Assembly (NCBI RefSeq): GCF_963855985.1 | Contig: NC_087100.1 | Span: 7,103,001-7,167,000, forward strand | Length of the DNA: 64,000 bases | Reading direction: 5' to 3' | Source of the DNA: Ostrinia nubilalis | Taxonomy: Eukaryota > Arthropoda > Insecta > Lepidoptera > Crambidae | Part shown: positions 31,684 through 43,216 of the stretch, piece after piece | Position numbering within the stretch: position 1 is the first letter of the stretch | Layout of the letters: every line of letters begins with the position of its first letter | Made by a program: the position numbers and the translations under genes | The notes under the pieces: generated by a model | What the model was told of the DNA's origin: nothing | What the model saw: only the letters and a program-made list of their open reading frames with translations | Database searches by the model: none

Positions 31684-33277
31684 AAGTTTATGAAATGTTA
31701 ATAAATATCCGTTATCCAGTCGTCAGACTATACGCTCGGTGTAGGGTACTGTCGATTTCTTAGGTTAGATTACCTACCTACACAAAAATAAACAAAATTA
31801 TACATACCTATCCAATGTTACTGAAATGTCACTACAAACGAAATTTTACTGTCGAAATACTTGCATATACCACAAGTGGCTTATTCCTAAACCAAATGCA
31901 GTACGTGAGAATATGAGACATGACAAATCCACTCGGGCGACTGTCCTGTGGTATGGAGCGTGCTAGTTTTACAAAGCAGACACAAACTACTATGCTTATA
32001 CAAAAATCTTGTTGTACGAATAGCAAATGTGAAACAAAATGGAACGGAAAAAGTACATTTGAATGACTTTCTCATCAGAGCGTTTAAACGAGTCTATCTT
32101 CAAGTCTAGACCCATTTAATTGATGTCATGAATACCTAAACATAAATACTTAGTAAAGATTACAATTTCAAACCCTAAGGAACCTTCTGACATCTGTATG
32201 TCAAATGTCAACCTTAAGGCAGTCCTTATTTTCTGATTTACCCTTTTTTTCAGATAAATATCTTGAGATCATTTTAGGACAACAAAACTGTTGCGCCTGA
32301 TATTATAATACATAGTAAGTAGGCAAGCATGGTAACTCAATCATTACAATATTTGGATCTTGTATTTTTGCCCAATTAGTATCCAATTCAGTAACAATCA
32401 CTATTCGCAGCAAGAAGTTTAAACCTAACATTTCGCCAAACAAACCGATAGCCTCACTCTCGTACGTTTCAAACAGAACGTACTCGTGATAGCAAAGCAC
32501 TCGTGAGCTTCAAGCCTTACCGGACTCGTGTATCAGCGGCTCTACAGTAGACAGGCTCAGCCGAAATGTTGGGCTTGTGTTCCCAATATTGGCGCTTGAA
32601 ACGGTACGTTTTCCTCCTACACTGTTAACTCAATTTTTGTTTAATGTAAATAGATGTATTGCATCTAATCATACAGGGTGATTGGGATACTCAACCTATT
32701 CCTTGAAAGGGGTTAAACTGGAGGTGACATTAACAATTTAAATCCAGTAAACCAGGGGTCGAAACTGGATGGTTATCGAGCTGTGACTGCGAATGTAAAT
32801 GCAGAAATCAAATTAATAGCGTGACGCGTGATGTGAGGTGAGAATGAAAAACAGCCGTGTCTGGTCACTAAGTAATACGAGAAATACCTACTACAAATTG
32901 TTTGCTGAGTGTTAATAATATAACAGCAATCTCTGGAAACTCTCGGATAGAAAATAATACTAGAGCGGCAAAAAGCTTCCCTATTCCTGGTAAAATAGTT
33001 AACAGTTCATTCTGAAGGCGATCCTCCAGAGATGCCAGTATTTCAGCGGAATTGCGACAAGTTTTTGCTTTTCAGTAAATAACAGTACATTATTAGTTTT
33101 TTTTTGCTACAAAATAACGCTGGTTAATAATTTCTATTTAAGTTTATCTTTAAAATAATATTAAATTATCGTTAGGTCCATTCGTTATGAATTTACGCAC
33201 TAGCTAAGCACTGGGTTAAGTAGTTGTATCTCAAAAATTACTTAATCTGAATTAAAAACTCAGAAAACTCATTTATT
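31684..33277. other. intergenic, nothing recognised
   Basis: An ACAGGGTGATTGGGATACTC motif near 32674 may be the end of an unidentified repeat. Otherwise nothing. Confidence 0.4.
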
Positions 33278-33385
33278 TCTGTAAATAGGCTTAAAAAAAG
33301 CACTTTTACACATCCCATTTTAACCCTACCACTGCTTCAGGACAATAAATGGGCCAGTGCTGAGAAGAAGCGCAAGAAACTCAAT
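33278..33385 (+). repeat. dispersed LINE-3'-end-like repeat, copy 2
   Basis: GTAAATAGGCTTAAAAAAAGC, then CAGGACAATAAATGGGCCAG and TGCTGAGAAGAAGCGCAAGA. Same family as 1757. Confidence 0.6.
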
Positions 33386-34421
33386 TAAGTTTTGATTGTA
33401 TTTTTTTTAAAGGGACAGTATAACTTTTTCTGAACTTACTACTAGGTAGTTATTTGCGTTATTTATTTGTTGGAAATTGTTTTTGTATACCATATCAAAG
33501 TCATAATCTCCAACCCACATAGAAAATTGTGCATTAAAATGGCTATAGCCGCCTGCGTTTGCCGTCAGGAGTAAACATTGCAACCGAGTTACATTGCTCA
33601 CAAAACAATGGGAAGACTTATGAAAGGAAACTAGTTGTTCCGAAGTAGGTGGCACGTTTCAAGCCCATGTTGGTTGCTCGCACAAACGTGGTCAGGAAAC
33701 GTGCATACGAGTATAGCAACACGTGGTATGACGGCTATAAACATATTATTTTCAACTGTAATATAGTTCGCGAAGCCTAAGCTGAGCTTTGCATTATTTT
33801 GTGAGTGTGCACATGGATAGGTAGGTGTGACAGTTTTTAATACCGCATCCTTCACACTTTACCTCTTGTACACCAGTACAGAAGCGTGACGTGTTTATTT
33901 CTTAATTATTTTTTTTTTGTTTTTACAAACATTTTTGCGACTTTTTTAAAGTTTTTTGTCTGTGTCTACTTTTGGCGATCACTCACATAAATCCAGCTTA
34001 TGTCTCGCAAACTATACACGTGTATCGTTTCGTTCGTTTGTTTTTCAGCCAAATGATATACGTGTACCTATACTTTAAATAAAATTAAGAACAGTTATTA
34101 ACCAATCATAGCAGTCAAGCACTCTTGAGTTTGTAAATTAATATTCTTGAAGGACTAACAGCTCGTAAAATACTACTCGATCTTTTCTGGGAAGTCTACA
34201 CGTGGCGAAACCAGGCAGTATGGATACCCACTAAGTACACGAAAGGATAATCGGGTAGAACGATTAATTAATAACTTTTAGGTCAAAGGAATGGTCAGTT
34301 TCGTCTTTCGTCGATTTATAGGTCGATCCATCGTTCTATCAAACCATTTTTGTGGCGCGCTATTATCGCTAACTTTCTTCGAAGTAATAGTACTTTTAAA
34401 TATTTATTTCTTTAGTTAAAA
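33386..34421. other. intergenic; small RTE tail at 34026-34058
   Basis: CGTTCGTTTGTTTTTCAGCC and AAATGATA at 34026-34058 look like a minus-strand ACGA-tailed RTE end of about 30 bp. Nothing else recognised. Confidence 0.4.
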
Positions 34422-34470
34422 TCCTTGGAGGATTTTTTCAGCAGTGTTCGTTATTTGGCTGAAACGAACA
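34422..34470 (+). mobile_element. RTE LINE 3' tip (ACGA-tailed)
   Basis: GAGGATTTTTTCAGCAGTGTTCG followed by TTTGGCTGAAACGAACAATCG. Very short and mutated. Confidence 0.6.
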
Positions 34471-34635
34471 ATCGAACAATAGTTGAAATGACTCGAAATT
34501 CTATCGTAAAAATATTTCAAACTTCAATCTCCAAGCATTCAAGTTCTGTTCTCTTATTATGTAACATCTGATACATTAGATGAATGTGGTACTCCACATT
34601 CCACAAATAAATAATTTTCATTTTCATAGTAGGGT

Positions 34636-34780
34636 CAGAGGTGGAATTGTAGTAAAGCAATCGTTATCATTTGACAGTTCATAACGTACGATTATTCTGT
34701 CAAACGCTTTGTTTAACTGACTTTATCGTACGTTATGAACTGTCAAATGATTACGATTGCTTTACACAATTTCACCTCTG
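34636..34780. mobile_element. 145-bp hairpin MITE
   Basis: The arms of about 55 bp start CAGAGGTGGAATTGTAGTAA on the left and the complement of CAGAGGTGAAATTGTGTAAA on the right. They also share CATTTGACAGTTCATAACGT. The loop is about 35 bp. No coding capacity. Confidence 0.8.
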
Positions 34781-35317
34781 TTCTCTATTAAAAGCGATGC
34801 AAACATACCTAACACTAATTTACAGCATAACACCGTCTCAAGTTTCGGTAGGCAGTCGCTTTGACATGTGCTCATCTCGAAACAAACGACAAAGGAATAG
34901 TTGACGAATATTTACCAGCTCCGAGTACAAGAGCTGTGCTCTGCCTCGCCTTTGAAGCAGGTCACGATACGAGACAAAGTGAAACTATGTTTATTTAGGT
35001 TTGAGTGTACTGTGAATATTTAGCGAAGAATGTATTAAAAAGGGCTCATAAAAATCCATACTTGGGACTTCAGTTTTTACGAGTTTCAAGAAGAAAAGGA
35101 AAGTATAATTAAATTTTGCTTTTATCTGCTAGAAATTAGTTCTCCAGCGGTCTAGCTTATACATTATTCTTACCATTTGTAAAGCCATATAAGAAAAAAA
35201 CTTGGAGTACGTCTTGTGATAAAAAAAAACATGGGTGACAAATGGTATACGGTTAAACAGAATTCAGGAAACCACTATTGACGCAGGCCGCTTCAAACTG
35301 ACAATAGTGACTGACTA

Positions 35318-35425
35318 GTTCTTCTCAGCACTGGCCCATTTATTGTCCTGAAGCAGTGGTAGGGTTAATACTGGGACGTGTAAAAGTGCTTTTTTAATAA
35401 AGCCTATGTGCAGAAATAAATGAGT
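35318..35425 (-). repeat. dispersed LINE-3'-end-like repeat, copy 3
   Basis: CTCAGCACTGGCCCATTTAT and AATACTGGGACGTGTAAAAG, the complement of the copies at 1757 and 33278. Confidence 0.6.
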
Positions 35426-35457
35426 TTTATGAGTTTTTTTTTTTACTGGACAATCTA

Positions 35458-35540
35458 GAGAACATTGAGGGAGGCCTAATGTTCAGCAGTGGACGTCTTT
35501 GTGGCTGAAATGATAAGGATAGTGATGATCCGAATAATGA
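35458..35540 (+). mobile_element. RTE LINE 3' tip
   Basis: TTGAGGGAGGCCTAATGTTCA, AGCAGTGGACGTCTTTGTGG and GGCTGAAATGATAAGGATAG. It is a short, mutated copy directly right of the previous repeat. Confidence 0.65.
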
Positions 35541-35764
35541 AGCTGTAAACTGAGTGATGCTTCCAAGCAATGCCACGAAAGCTTTAACGAGGTTTTGTAT
35601 CCATCCTTTGTCGGTGGAATAATCAAAAACACGCAATTTGCGCTTAGCTTGCTTATTTTAAGACAGTGTGAAACTTTTGTAATGAAACAGGTTTTATTTT
35701 ATGATCACGAACATAAATTGTATACTAGCACAAATTAATATTTGTTAACTCTATTTATGAGTAG

Positions 35765-35981
35765 CTAGCGGCCGCCCGCGACTTCGTACGCGTGGAACCC
35801 GTTTTACCCCCTTAGGAGTGGAGTTTCTTAAGATACTTTCTTAGGGGATGCCTACGTCATAACATCTACCAGCATGCCAAATTTCAGCCTGATCCGTCCA
35901 GTGGTTTGGGCTGTGCGTTGATAGATCACTACGTCAGTCAGTCAGTCAGTCAGTCACCTTTGAGTTTTATATATGTATAGA
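35765..35981 (-). mobile_element. non-autonomous Helitron-like element (GCGGCCGC-CTAG family), minus strand
   Basis: Its 3' end (minus strand) is CGCGGGCGGCCGCTAG and its 5' end is TCTATACATATATAAAAC, preceded by A. It contains CCCGTTTTACCCCCTTAGGA and a (CAGT)n array at about 35935. The base after CTAG is C rather than the expected T. Confidence 0.7.
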
Positions 35982-38657
35982 TAAAACTATTTATATCAAA
36001 TAACAATTTCAAAACCTATTTTATATAAAGCTTTGAAGTTGCACTGGTGCGTGTTAAGGGCATATAAAGATCTAAAACATTCAAAGGCTTTTGAAAGTCC
36101 AATGCGAATTGAGGGTCAACGTGACGGAATGGAATGTGAAGGTTAGAATTAGCTAAAGTGCTTAACAAGTCGTACCACGCAATAAAACTTTTAGAAAGAT
36201 TTTATAGCTTGATTTTATGAAAAATATTGTTACGATGTTTACTCGCAATTTTTTTAAGTAAGCAATATACATATATTTGTCTTAACTTTTTTATTCCAGA
36301 GACGATTTCAATGAGCATTATTGTGGTGACTTTCTATTTAAAGAAATTCATCTCTAATTATTTCTGATCGACTAGAAAATATATTTAAAATAATTCAAAC
36401 AAACTCAACACAAATTGTAGACACCTTGTCGAATATTTCACAATACCAACATTGAAATAACTAACGAGGTGTCTCTACAAAGTTCCTAATATGGTTTGAA
36501 GCTCGCATCATAATTCTTATATCTACGCAATAAAGTCCATAATCCAAAACATTGTTTCCCTGATTCATATGCACAGGATGCAATGCTACAACGCTACGCC
36601 GTAGCAACTCATTTATTAGCCGTAGCCGGTAGCTACGAACGGCGTAGTCGGACGAAAGTGGACGAAACTTGTCGCGTAGAGTGTAGACAATGACCACGCG
36701 GGATATTGATACTAGCTTTTTCCAGCGGCTTTGCATACGTGATCTTCTTCTGTAACAAAAAGTATAGAACACGCACCTTTCATGATCAAACAACACGTTT
36801 CTCCAAATTATGACCTGGAACTGTACTGACTTATTTGTATCTAATTTATAAAAAATCGTTTAGCGATAGCGATTTAGCTGGTGACAATTTTAATATGTAC
36901 TTACGAGTATATTTACTGTTCTTGTATATGCAAACCACAACGAATGTTAGGTAATGTAATTTAAAGAACATAATTTCACGCTTAAAATCCAAGTAGAAAA
37001 GCTTTTAGAAACCAACATAATCTTTTAGCATTACGTTCACAATGCCTACATTTAACATCCCCAAACATCCGCTTACAAGAGCCAAGCAAGTCAACATCTG
37101 AATTACAAATTCGTAATACCAAACCAACGCAAACAATAAAAGAGAGGGGTAAATAAAAATGTCGTTGCATACTTGAGATGCTCCGAGAATCCGAGTGCTT
37201 TATTACAAATAAAATTTTCATAACCCAGCTCGTTTCGTCTCTAGAAGTGCATCGAGTTATTCGAGTTCGACTAAGTATGCAGTTTAAGCAGCAAACATAT
37301 CGTTTTGCCAACTTCAACTGCACCACTTCATTTTAAAGAATTTTGAGTCAAGTTTTATAAGTTTGATAGCTTATTCCGAGTTGGACTAACTTTGTTTTGT
37401 TTATTTATTTTCTTAAGCTAACAAAAAGAGGTAGTTTTGAACTTTGGTTTAATAGAGTATTCTTTGAGGTTGAGAAGGTTGGTATCTTAAAAGGTGTGAA
37501 ACCTTTTTGAAAAGGTCATTAGATTCAGATTTACAGATGAAACGTAAAAATGTGGAAACCTCGTACGGGCTGTTGAGTGTTGATTAAAATAAACTGTAAC
37601 AGTAGGTAAAGTTGGTGCTACTTATACCACAGTAGATACTGTGCTTTTACTAAAGCTAAGAGCGAATTAAATTCATAAGTAATAATTAATTAAAATAATA
37701 AATAAATATCCATACATTCCCACACACACACCGTATAGCACTGATTACTACGTATTTTTACCCGACTGCGCCAGAAGGAGGGTCATGTTTTTATTTTTGG
37801 TTGCCGGGTTTGTTGAGAAAAGAAAAAAAGTGAAACTGAAGAACCTACTTTCGCATTAATTAATATTGTAATACCAACTTGGTATTAGAACATTATTGTA
37901 CAGTCACGGAATGAAAAGGTTCGTCAGTTTTCAAATTGATTCCTTCAACGAATCGCGAGCACATATTACCTTTTGAAACTATGTTACAGAATAATCTCGA
38001 GTTAGAGAAAATAATCTTTACTGTTCGTCAGTAAAGTTCAAAATTATTCAGATCAAAGTTGTTTGACGATTTATCTTGTCAAGAAGATTATTATGATTGA
38101 TAAACTAAAACCTTCTTGTTGGTTTAACCTGCCATTATTATTTCTATTAAATAAAAAAAACTACATTTTGTAACATTGCACTGATGGGATAGAAAAATAA
38201 ACAAGCAAAACCTTATTTGTTAGCAAACGTCATAATTTATTTAAATGTTAGCAGCACTGTTTCTTGCACGGTTATGTTGGTAGGTTTGACTCTTACAGTA
38301 CCTAGTGCAAGCGAAAACCGACACTAAGGTGACAAACCTTATCATTCCGCGACTGTACATTATAATTATTACCATACACTCGTCTTAAACCTATCATGCT
38401 GTGTAGTGAAATTCCAGATTACCTAGGTATTAAACTTATGCGGTAGGTACCTAATAACAATTACCTTGCCATCTAAGTTTCAAAGGAAGCTAGTTTCAAG
38501 CAGTAATCAGTTCCAAGAAAATTCTACCGTAGTATCTAGTCTATTTTAGTATGAAGTTCGTGTATAATTATTTAAGTCATGTTTCTTGAACGGTATTATG
38601 TTAGAACAAGATATTGTTTCATAGCTATTTTGTGTTTAATATGTAGTACGAATACTT
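35982..38657. other. intergenic, no gene recognised
   Basis: It contains a small cluster of CTACGCCGTAGC-type palindromes at about 36588-36650, a Helitron 3' scrap (ACTAGCTTTTTCCAGCGGCT) at 36711, and TTTTTACCCGACTGCGCCAG at about 37756, a motif repeated at 43740. Long minus-strand open frames at 36461 and 36982 lack any domain signature. Confidence 0.4.
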
Positions 38658-38777
38658 AGGCTGGGTTGCACCATCTTACTTTAACTTTGACAAACGTAAA
38701 AAATATGTCACACTCCATATTAAATACATCGGTTATCGTTATAGTTACGGTCAAAGTTAGGTGGTGCAACTCAGCCT
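38658..38777 (+). mobile_element. GGCTGGGTTGCACC MITE, copy E
   Basis: The best-kept plus-oriented copy: AGGCTGGGTTGCACCATCTT at the left, complement of AGGCTGAGTTGCACCACC at the right. Confidence 0.82.
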
Positions 38778-39458
38778 TAGTAACGGTCTAGATTGAGAAG
38801 CATCTCTTTTGATGACTTTTTGTTTGTGTCAACTATATTGTAACTTATAAAGGGGTAGTAAAGAACCACATAAAAGTCATCCAGGTACCTACTCATGAAC
38901 AGATCATAACAAAAACTTATATGTAATTGTGTACGTTCGTAGATGTCGTTTCTGTAATATCTTGTGCGACTCTAACAATTCGTAAGAGGCACGAAGCTTC
39001 ATAAAGTAACAAGGTATTATTTTGTGAAAGATGCGAAGTGCGAACATTATTTGACAAAGTACAATCAGTGCTAAATATTTCGTGACACCCAAAGTGGCCA
39101 GAAACTTGATAACACAGCATTATTCCAAATGTAACAAAGACGTGTTGCGAACTTTTTGCCTACTTTGGGTGTCACTAACTAAGTATTTGACGTTGACTGT
39201 GGAAATCCGCAGTATTTATTAGTTTCCAAAAATAAGACTTCGTGCGAATATTTTCCTAATTAGCTGTATATCACGAATAATCGGCGTACAAACAAGGTAA
39301 ACAAAGCCGGTAGCCCACTACCATTGTTTATTCGTAGGAAACAAGCAAAGAGCCCCGATAGACCCATAAAGGCCCATTCAGAACCATTCCGCCCAGGCCG
39401 TCCCGGCCGCATGGTGAAAGGGAGCGTTTACACTGATTCCCGGGGTTTTGATAATAAT
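38778..39458. other. intergenic, non-repetitive
   Basis: No gene. The 39280-39440 stretch is less AT-rich and holds several forkhead-like AACAA/TGTTTA strings, so it could be regulatory. Low certainty. Confidence 0.3.
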
Positions 39459-39805
39459 ATACACATTAGGGTGTCCCTTATATGGCCGAAAAAAATTTTT
39501 TTTTAGATATTGAAATGCATACCCCCTATTTCTTTTCGTACTAGGTACTCAGACATACTTAAATACAAAATTTCATCTTCCTACGTCAACATTAACCCGT
39601 GCCGACCGAGCTCTGAATATTTTGAAAAATTCTGGTTTTTCCCCTTTTATTAAGTAGCTAAATCCATTAAAATATTTAATTTTTATAAAATATTTATAAA
39701 AAGAAGATAACATTACAGATCAGACAATATATTTTACTTTTGAGGGACCCTTTTTTACATTCTGGATACAGATTTCCATGCTCCTGAATATTGGCCTGAT
39801 TTTTG

Positions 39806-39945
39806 CTACACTGTGCGAAGCAAAAAAAGCTTTTGCTCTTCCTTTGCAGTGATTAAACCATGAAAATCTTGCATAAGCTTTATAGCCCTTTCAGCTGTAT
39901 CATTAACTACCCTTAAAGAAAGCACTTTTTTGCCTTTAAATAGGC
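39806..39945 (-). pseudogene. transposase remnant within the hAT-like element, segment 2
   Basis: The minus strand reads KKVLSLRVVNDTAERAIKLM and then QDFHGLITAKEEQKLFLLRTV before a stop. The pattern VVNDTAERxxxLxxxxxxxxTxxEEQxxFLL accompanies the segment-1 pattern in the same protein family. Order and strand agree with one original transposase gene read from right to left. Confidence 0.5.
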
Positions 39946-40210
39946 AACATCTTTATCTCATATAGAAATGTGTCTCAGGGGGAAATTATTATCAATTTTC
40001 AATCGAGAAAATAAATTTATACTCTTGACAGACACAAAACCACTCAATGGTTTTCCAGCAACAATAAATAAGGCAGTATTATTATCAGTTCATTAAAAAC
40101 AGGATAAAAAAATAGTACAATGTCCTATTTACCATAGAAATAATCATACCTTCTTCAGATGGAATGTATCTCTTCCCAGAATCATACATACTCTCTCTTT
40201 GTACTTTTGC

Positions 40211-40440
40211 TACAATATTGACGGTGTTTGTTCATTACCTTCATCATCAAAGAGTGATAAAACGGCAATTTCTTCTGATATGAAGTACCAAAGATGTTGA
40301 CTAAACTTGCTCAGGGCTGCCTTGGAAATCAATTTGTCAACAATCTCATATACCTTTTGGAAAGTGGATGTCAAGAGTGCCTTAATGCTTTCCTCAGAGC
40401 TGATAAGCTGGTCGTGATGTCCTTGCGTTTGTATAGAATC
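40211..40440 (-). pseudogene. transposase remnant within the hAT-like element, segment 1
   Basis: The minus strand reads HHDQLISSEESIKALLTSTF followed by QKVYEIVDKLISKAALSKFS and QHLWYFISEEIAVLSLFDDE before a TAG near 40211. The string LSKFSQHLWYFISEEIAVLSLFD resembles a region near the C-terminus of uncharacterised transposon-related proteins common in insects and cnidarians. The assignment is from memory of that pattern, not from a search. Stops and missing flanks make it non-functional. Confidence 0.5.
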
Positions 40441-41205
40441 TTGCGTAGTAAGAGATGAAGATAAACCTCCGAAACATATTTGCTCTATTTTTTATTTATT
40501 TATTTGTTTAATTTTCTTTGTCTTGCACTTTCTACTTTCTTAACTAACTTTTTGTCTACACCTTAACACTCTGGATGCCTTGGTTTTATTTGTTTTTGTT
40601 AAAATATTTTATTTGTTTTTAAATCCTCCTCACCGCGGCGCTTATAAATCTTGATTTTTTAAAATATTTTTTCTTGCAACTCCCTCCAAGCATGGTGAAG
40701 ATACACAAGTTTTTTTACACAGTTAGGTTCTGGTAGGATTTATAGCTTTTCCCAAAATATAATACACTCCCGAATGATGAGATTATAGCTTTCAATAATA
40801 TTTAATTAACTTCGCAAAATATGTTAAAAAATACTGCAAAAACTTGACGATTAACGGTAACTTTGTGCCTATTATTTGATAAATTTACGTCCCCGACTAA
40901 GAAAATACTTTTTTTATTGCTTCTTAATTCCACAGCCATCTTCTTAATGTCAAACAATAGGTGTTAATCACGAGATTAATTGAGAACAAATGACAAATAC
41001 CACGAATACGCACCGCTACTGCCGCGCAACATGTTTCGATGCAAGTCGGCACGGGTTATCGTACTCCAAATAAGGTAAAAATTTATTTCAGAGTGTTTTA
41101 GAGGCAAACAAACAAAACTAAGACCTATGCGTTACAAATTTAAAACTTTGAAAAATAAGGGACACCCTAATACACATACATACGTTAACGTATAGGACAA
41201 TCTTT

Positions 41206-41315
41206 TAAAGGTCGCAGGAACGCGCTGGGTGATAGCCGCTACCAACCGGCCAATCTGGAAAACATTAGGAGAGGCCTAGTACGTCCAGCAGTGTACGTTC
41301 AGCAGTGTACGTCCT
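41206..41315 (+). mobile_element. RTE LINE 3' end, truncated and partly duplicated
   Basis: AAAGGTCGCAGGAACGCGCTGG, AAACATTAGGAGAGGCCTAG, then GTCCAGCAGTGTACGT and CAGCAGTGTACGTCC. The last 16-18 bp are repeated twice. The tail is missing. Confidence 0.65.
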
Positions 41316-42074
41316 TTAGACACATGTGGATAACAAACAGTATGTAGCTCTTGTTAATTAAGTACCTACGTTGCTCTAACTACATAGAACAAGGATAATT
41401 AATACGCTTTCACAAACAGATATCAATATCGCGAATTCGAGAATCAGATTTAATAGAACAATCCACGTTACAATCCTCGTAATATACGAGTAGCACCACG
41501 ATTGATGTAGACTTGTGATAATGACATACTAAATAAAAATTCTCATTGAAAGTAAAGTCAACAGTCCATAAAAATTTCGCTGTCGTTGCAAAAAAGCACA
41601 TACATAATTACAAAGTTTTAAATTCCACAGTAGATAATAATAATATACAAAGAACTTGGTGAACTGTCGCGTGATGCTTTTGTGTCAAAGACAAACGAAG
41701 AACTATAAACTGTGATATCAAATATAACAAACAAACAAACGTTCTAAAATGATGTTACACTTACACTGCTCTTGTGAGCACACTGCCTTATAATGGCGAA
41801 TGACTTTTGCCACAACAATAACACAATTTGTGGCTAACACATTCGATGGGCCTATCCTATTAGATAGAAGATGCCCTTTAGACAGAAAAACTACAACTAT
41901 CATGATACTCGTACTATCATGATAATATTTCCTTGCTCTCGTGATACTTAAAACATAATATTTATTTACATATGCGATGACGTGTACACTTTTAGTGCTA
42001 TAAATTAAAGAAAAACTAAAATGAAATTGTGTAAACCCTGATCTTCTTAACGTAATTAAATAAATATAAGGTTA
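41316..42074. other. intergenic, nothing recognised
   Basis: AT-rich. Confidence 0.4.
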
Positions 42075-42254
42075 CTAGCTGACCCGGCGAACTTCGTACC
42101 GCCTTAGCGTAGAGATTTTCTTAATATTTTTTTCCGTAAGAACCATCCTTGGACTTCCACAAACATTTAAAAAAAAGAATTATCGAAATCGGTTCAGCCG
42201 TTCACACGTGATGCCGTGACAACGCGAAACGGGTTTCATTTTTATATATATAGA
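42075..42254 (-). mobile_element. non-autonomous Helitron-like element (GACCCGGCGAACTTCG family), minus strand
   Basis: The 3' end (minus strand) is GAAGTTCGCCGGGTCAGCTAG followed by T. The 5' end is TCTATATATATAAAAATG preceded by A. Internal AATCGGTTCAGCCGTTCAC. Start, end and A/T flanks agree with Helitron rules. Confidence 0.72.
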
Positions 42255-42263
42255 TTAGCTTAT

Positions 42264-42401
42264 GGGCTGATTTTTCAATCATCAGATATCTTTTAACTGA
42301 AGAATAACCTTGTCATTTTGACATATTTCCCGTACTAAAACTGTCAATTTGCCAAAGTTATTCTTCAGTTAAAACTTATCCGACGATTGAAAAATCAGCC
42401 C
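42264..42401. mobile_element. 138-bp hairpin MITE
   Basis: GGGCTGATTTTTCAATCATC at the left and the complement of GGGCTGATTTTTCAATCGTC at the right. Arms of about 48 bp also share TTTTAACTGAAGAATAAC. It lies 9 bp from the Helitron. Confidence 0.82.
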
Positions 42402-43133
42402 TAAACAAAACAAAACATTATTTTGTTTTGTTTTAACCTAAAAACTTACCAAAACATTTGTAACTCCCAGCTTAAATCAATTCATTATTTGTTTCAGACA
42501 AATAAATAAAAAATAACAGGTTCCGCCGTCTCCGAAGTAGGCTGCCATCTGTTATTCCTAAAAGAGTTTGTTAAAAATAATTGAATGTTGTCAATAGACT
42601 TTTCTCTTTTGAAGGAATATTTAGAACTGTCTGCTCAAACATGTCCTTTAAAAACTGTGTTGCCTCTCACATTTTTCCTCATACGACCCATATTTCATAT
42701 TATGTTATTTTGATGTTATTTTTTATACTTACTTACTCTCATATGTTACACTTTTATTCAGTAAAAATAACTTGAAAGAAAGAAAGAAATTTCCATTCTG
42801 TTTGCATTTATATCCGTGCTTGTTATCCCGATCTTAAAAAGTATGAAATAAAGAAAAAAAAAACCAACAAAGTCCGTAGTTTCTCGTCCAATCGCCCTAT
42901 GAATTCAACACAAGAAGTAATTGAACGGGACCCGGTCGTTTGATAAATATTCCCTCTAACAACGGAGTAAATAAAAATCTCCTCTGAAATAAATCCGAGG
43001 ACGCTCCAGCACTTCTTTGACCTACATAGATAGTAAAAAGTATCTATTGAACAAACACTACGAATGAAAACTGAACACAGCCGGAGTAGCGTTGAAAGGT
43101 AGGCGTTATACACAGACAAACTAGTTCCATAGA
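42402..43133. other. intergenic, nothing recognised
   Basis: A 122-codon minus-strand open frame overlaps here but has no domain signature. Confidence 0.4.
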
Positions 43134-43216
43134 CGGCGCAGATACCTAATAAAATAATGAATAATGAATATCCTTGGACAAGGATATTCATTATTTTATT
43201 AGGTATCTGCGCCGGC
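43134..43216. repeat. near-perfect 83-bp palindrome with 3-nt loop
   Basis: CGGCGCAGATACCTAATAAA and following bases on the left are repeated as the exact complement on the right around a GAC centre at about 43177. The left arm has one extra 7-bp unit (AATAATG). The arms are otherwise identical, so the event is very recent or an assembly artefact. Confidence 0.85.

Larger units (their letters stand above)
39467..41169 (-). mobile_element. hAT-like DNA transposon, degraded
   Basis: The terminal repeat TAGGGTGTCCCTTAT is at both ends in inverted orientation. ATACACAT stands directly outside on the left (39459-39466) and on the right (41170-41177). An exact 8-bp target duplication is the mark of hAT elements. 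At 1703 bp it is shorter than an active hAT. Reading-frame remnants on the minus strand indicate the direction of transcription from the right end. A further inverted pair, CCCGTGCCGAC near 39597 and GTCGGCACGGG near 41046, lies about 125 bp inside the ends. Confidence 0.82.

Noticed and set aside
36461..37326. Two minus-strand open frames of about 112 codons
   Set aside because: No domain pattern and no splice or promoter context.
42823..43191. 122-codon open frame on the minus strand
   Set aside because: Hydrophobic Ser/Cys-rich translation without domain signature, overlapping the palindrome at 43134. Most likely chance.
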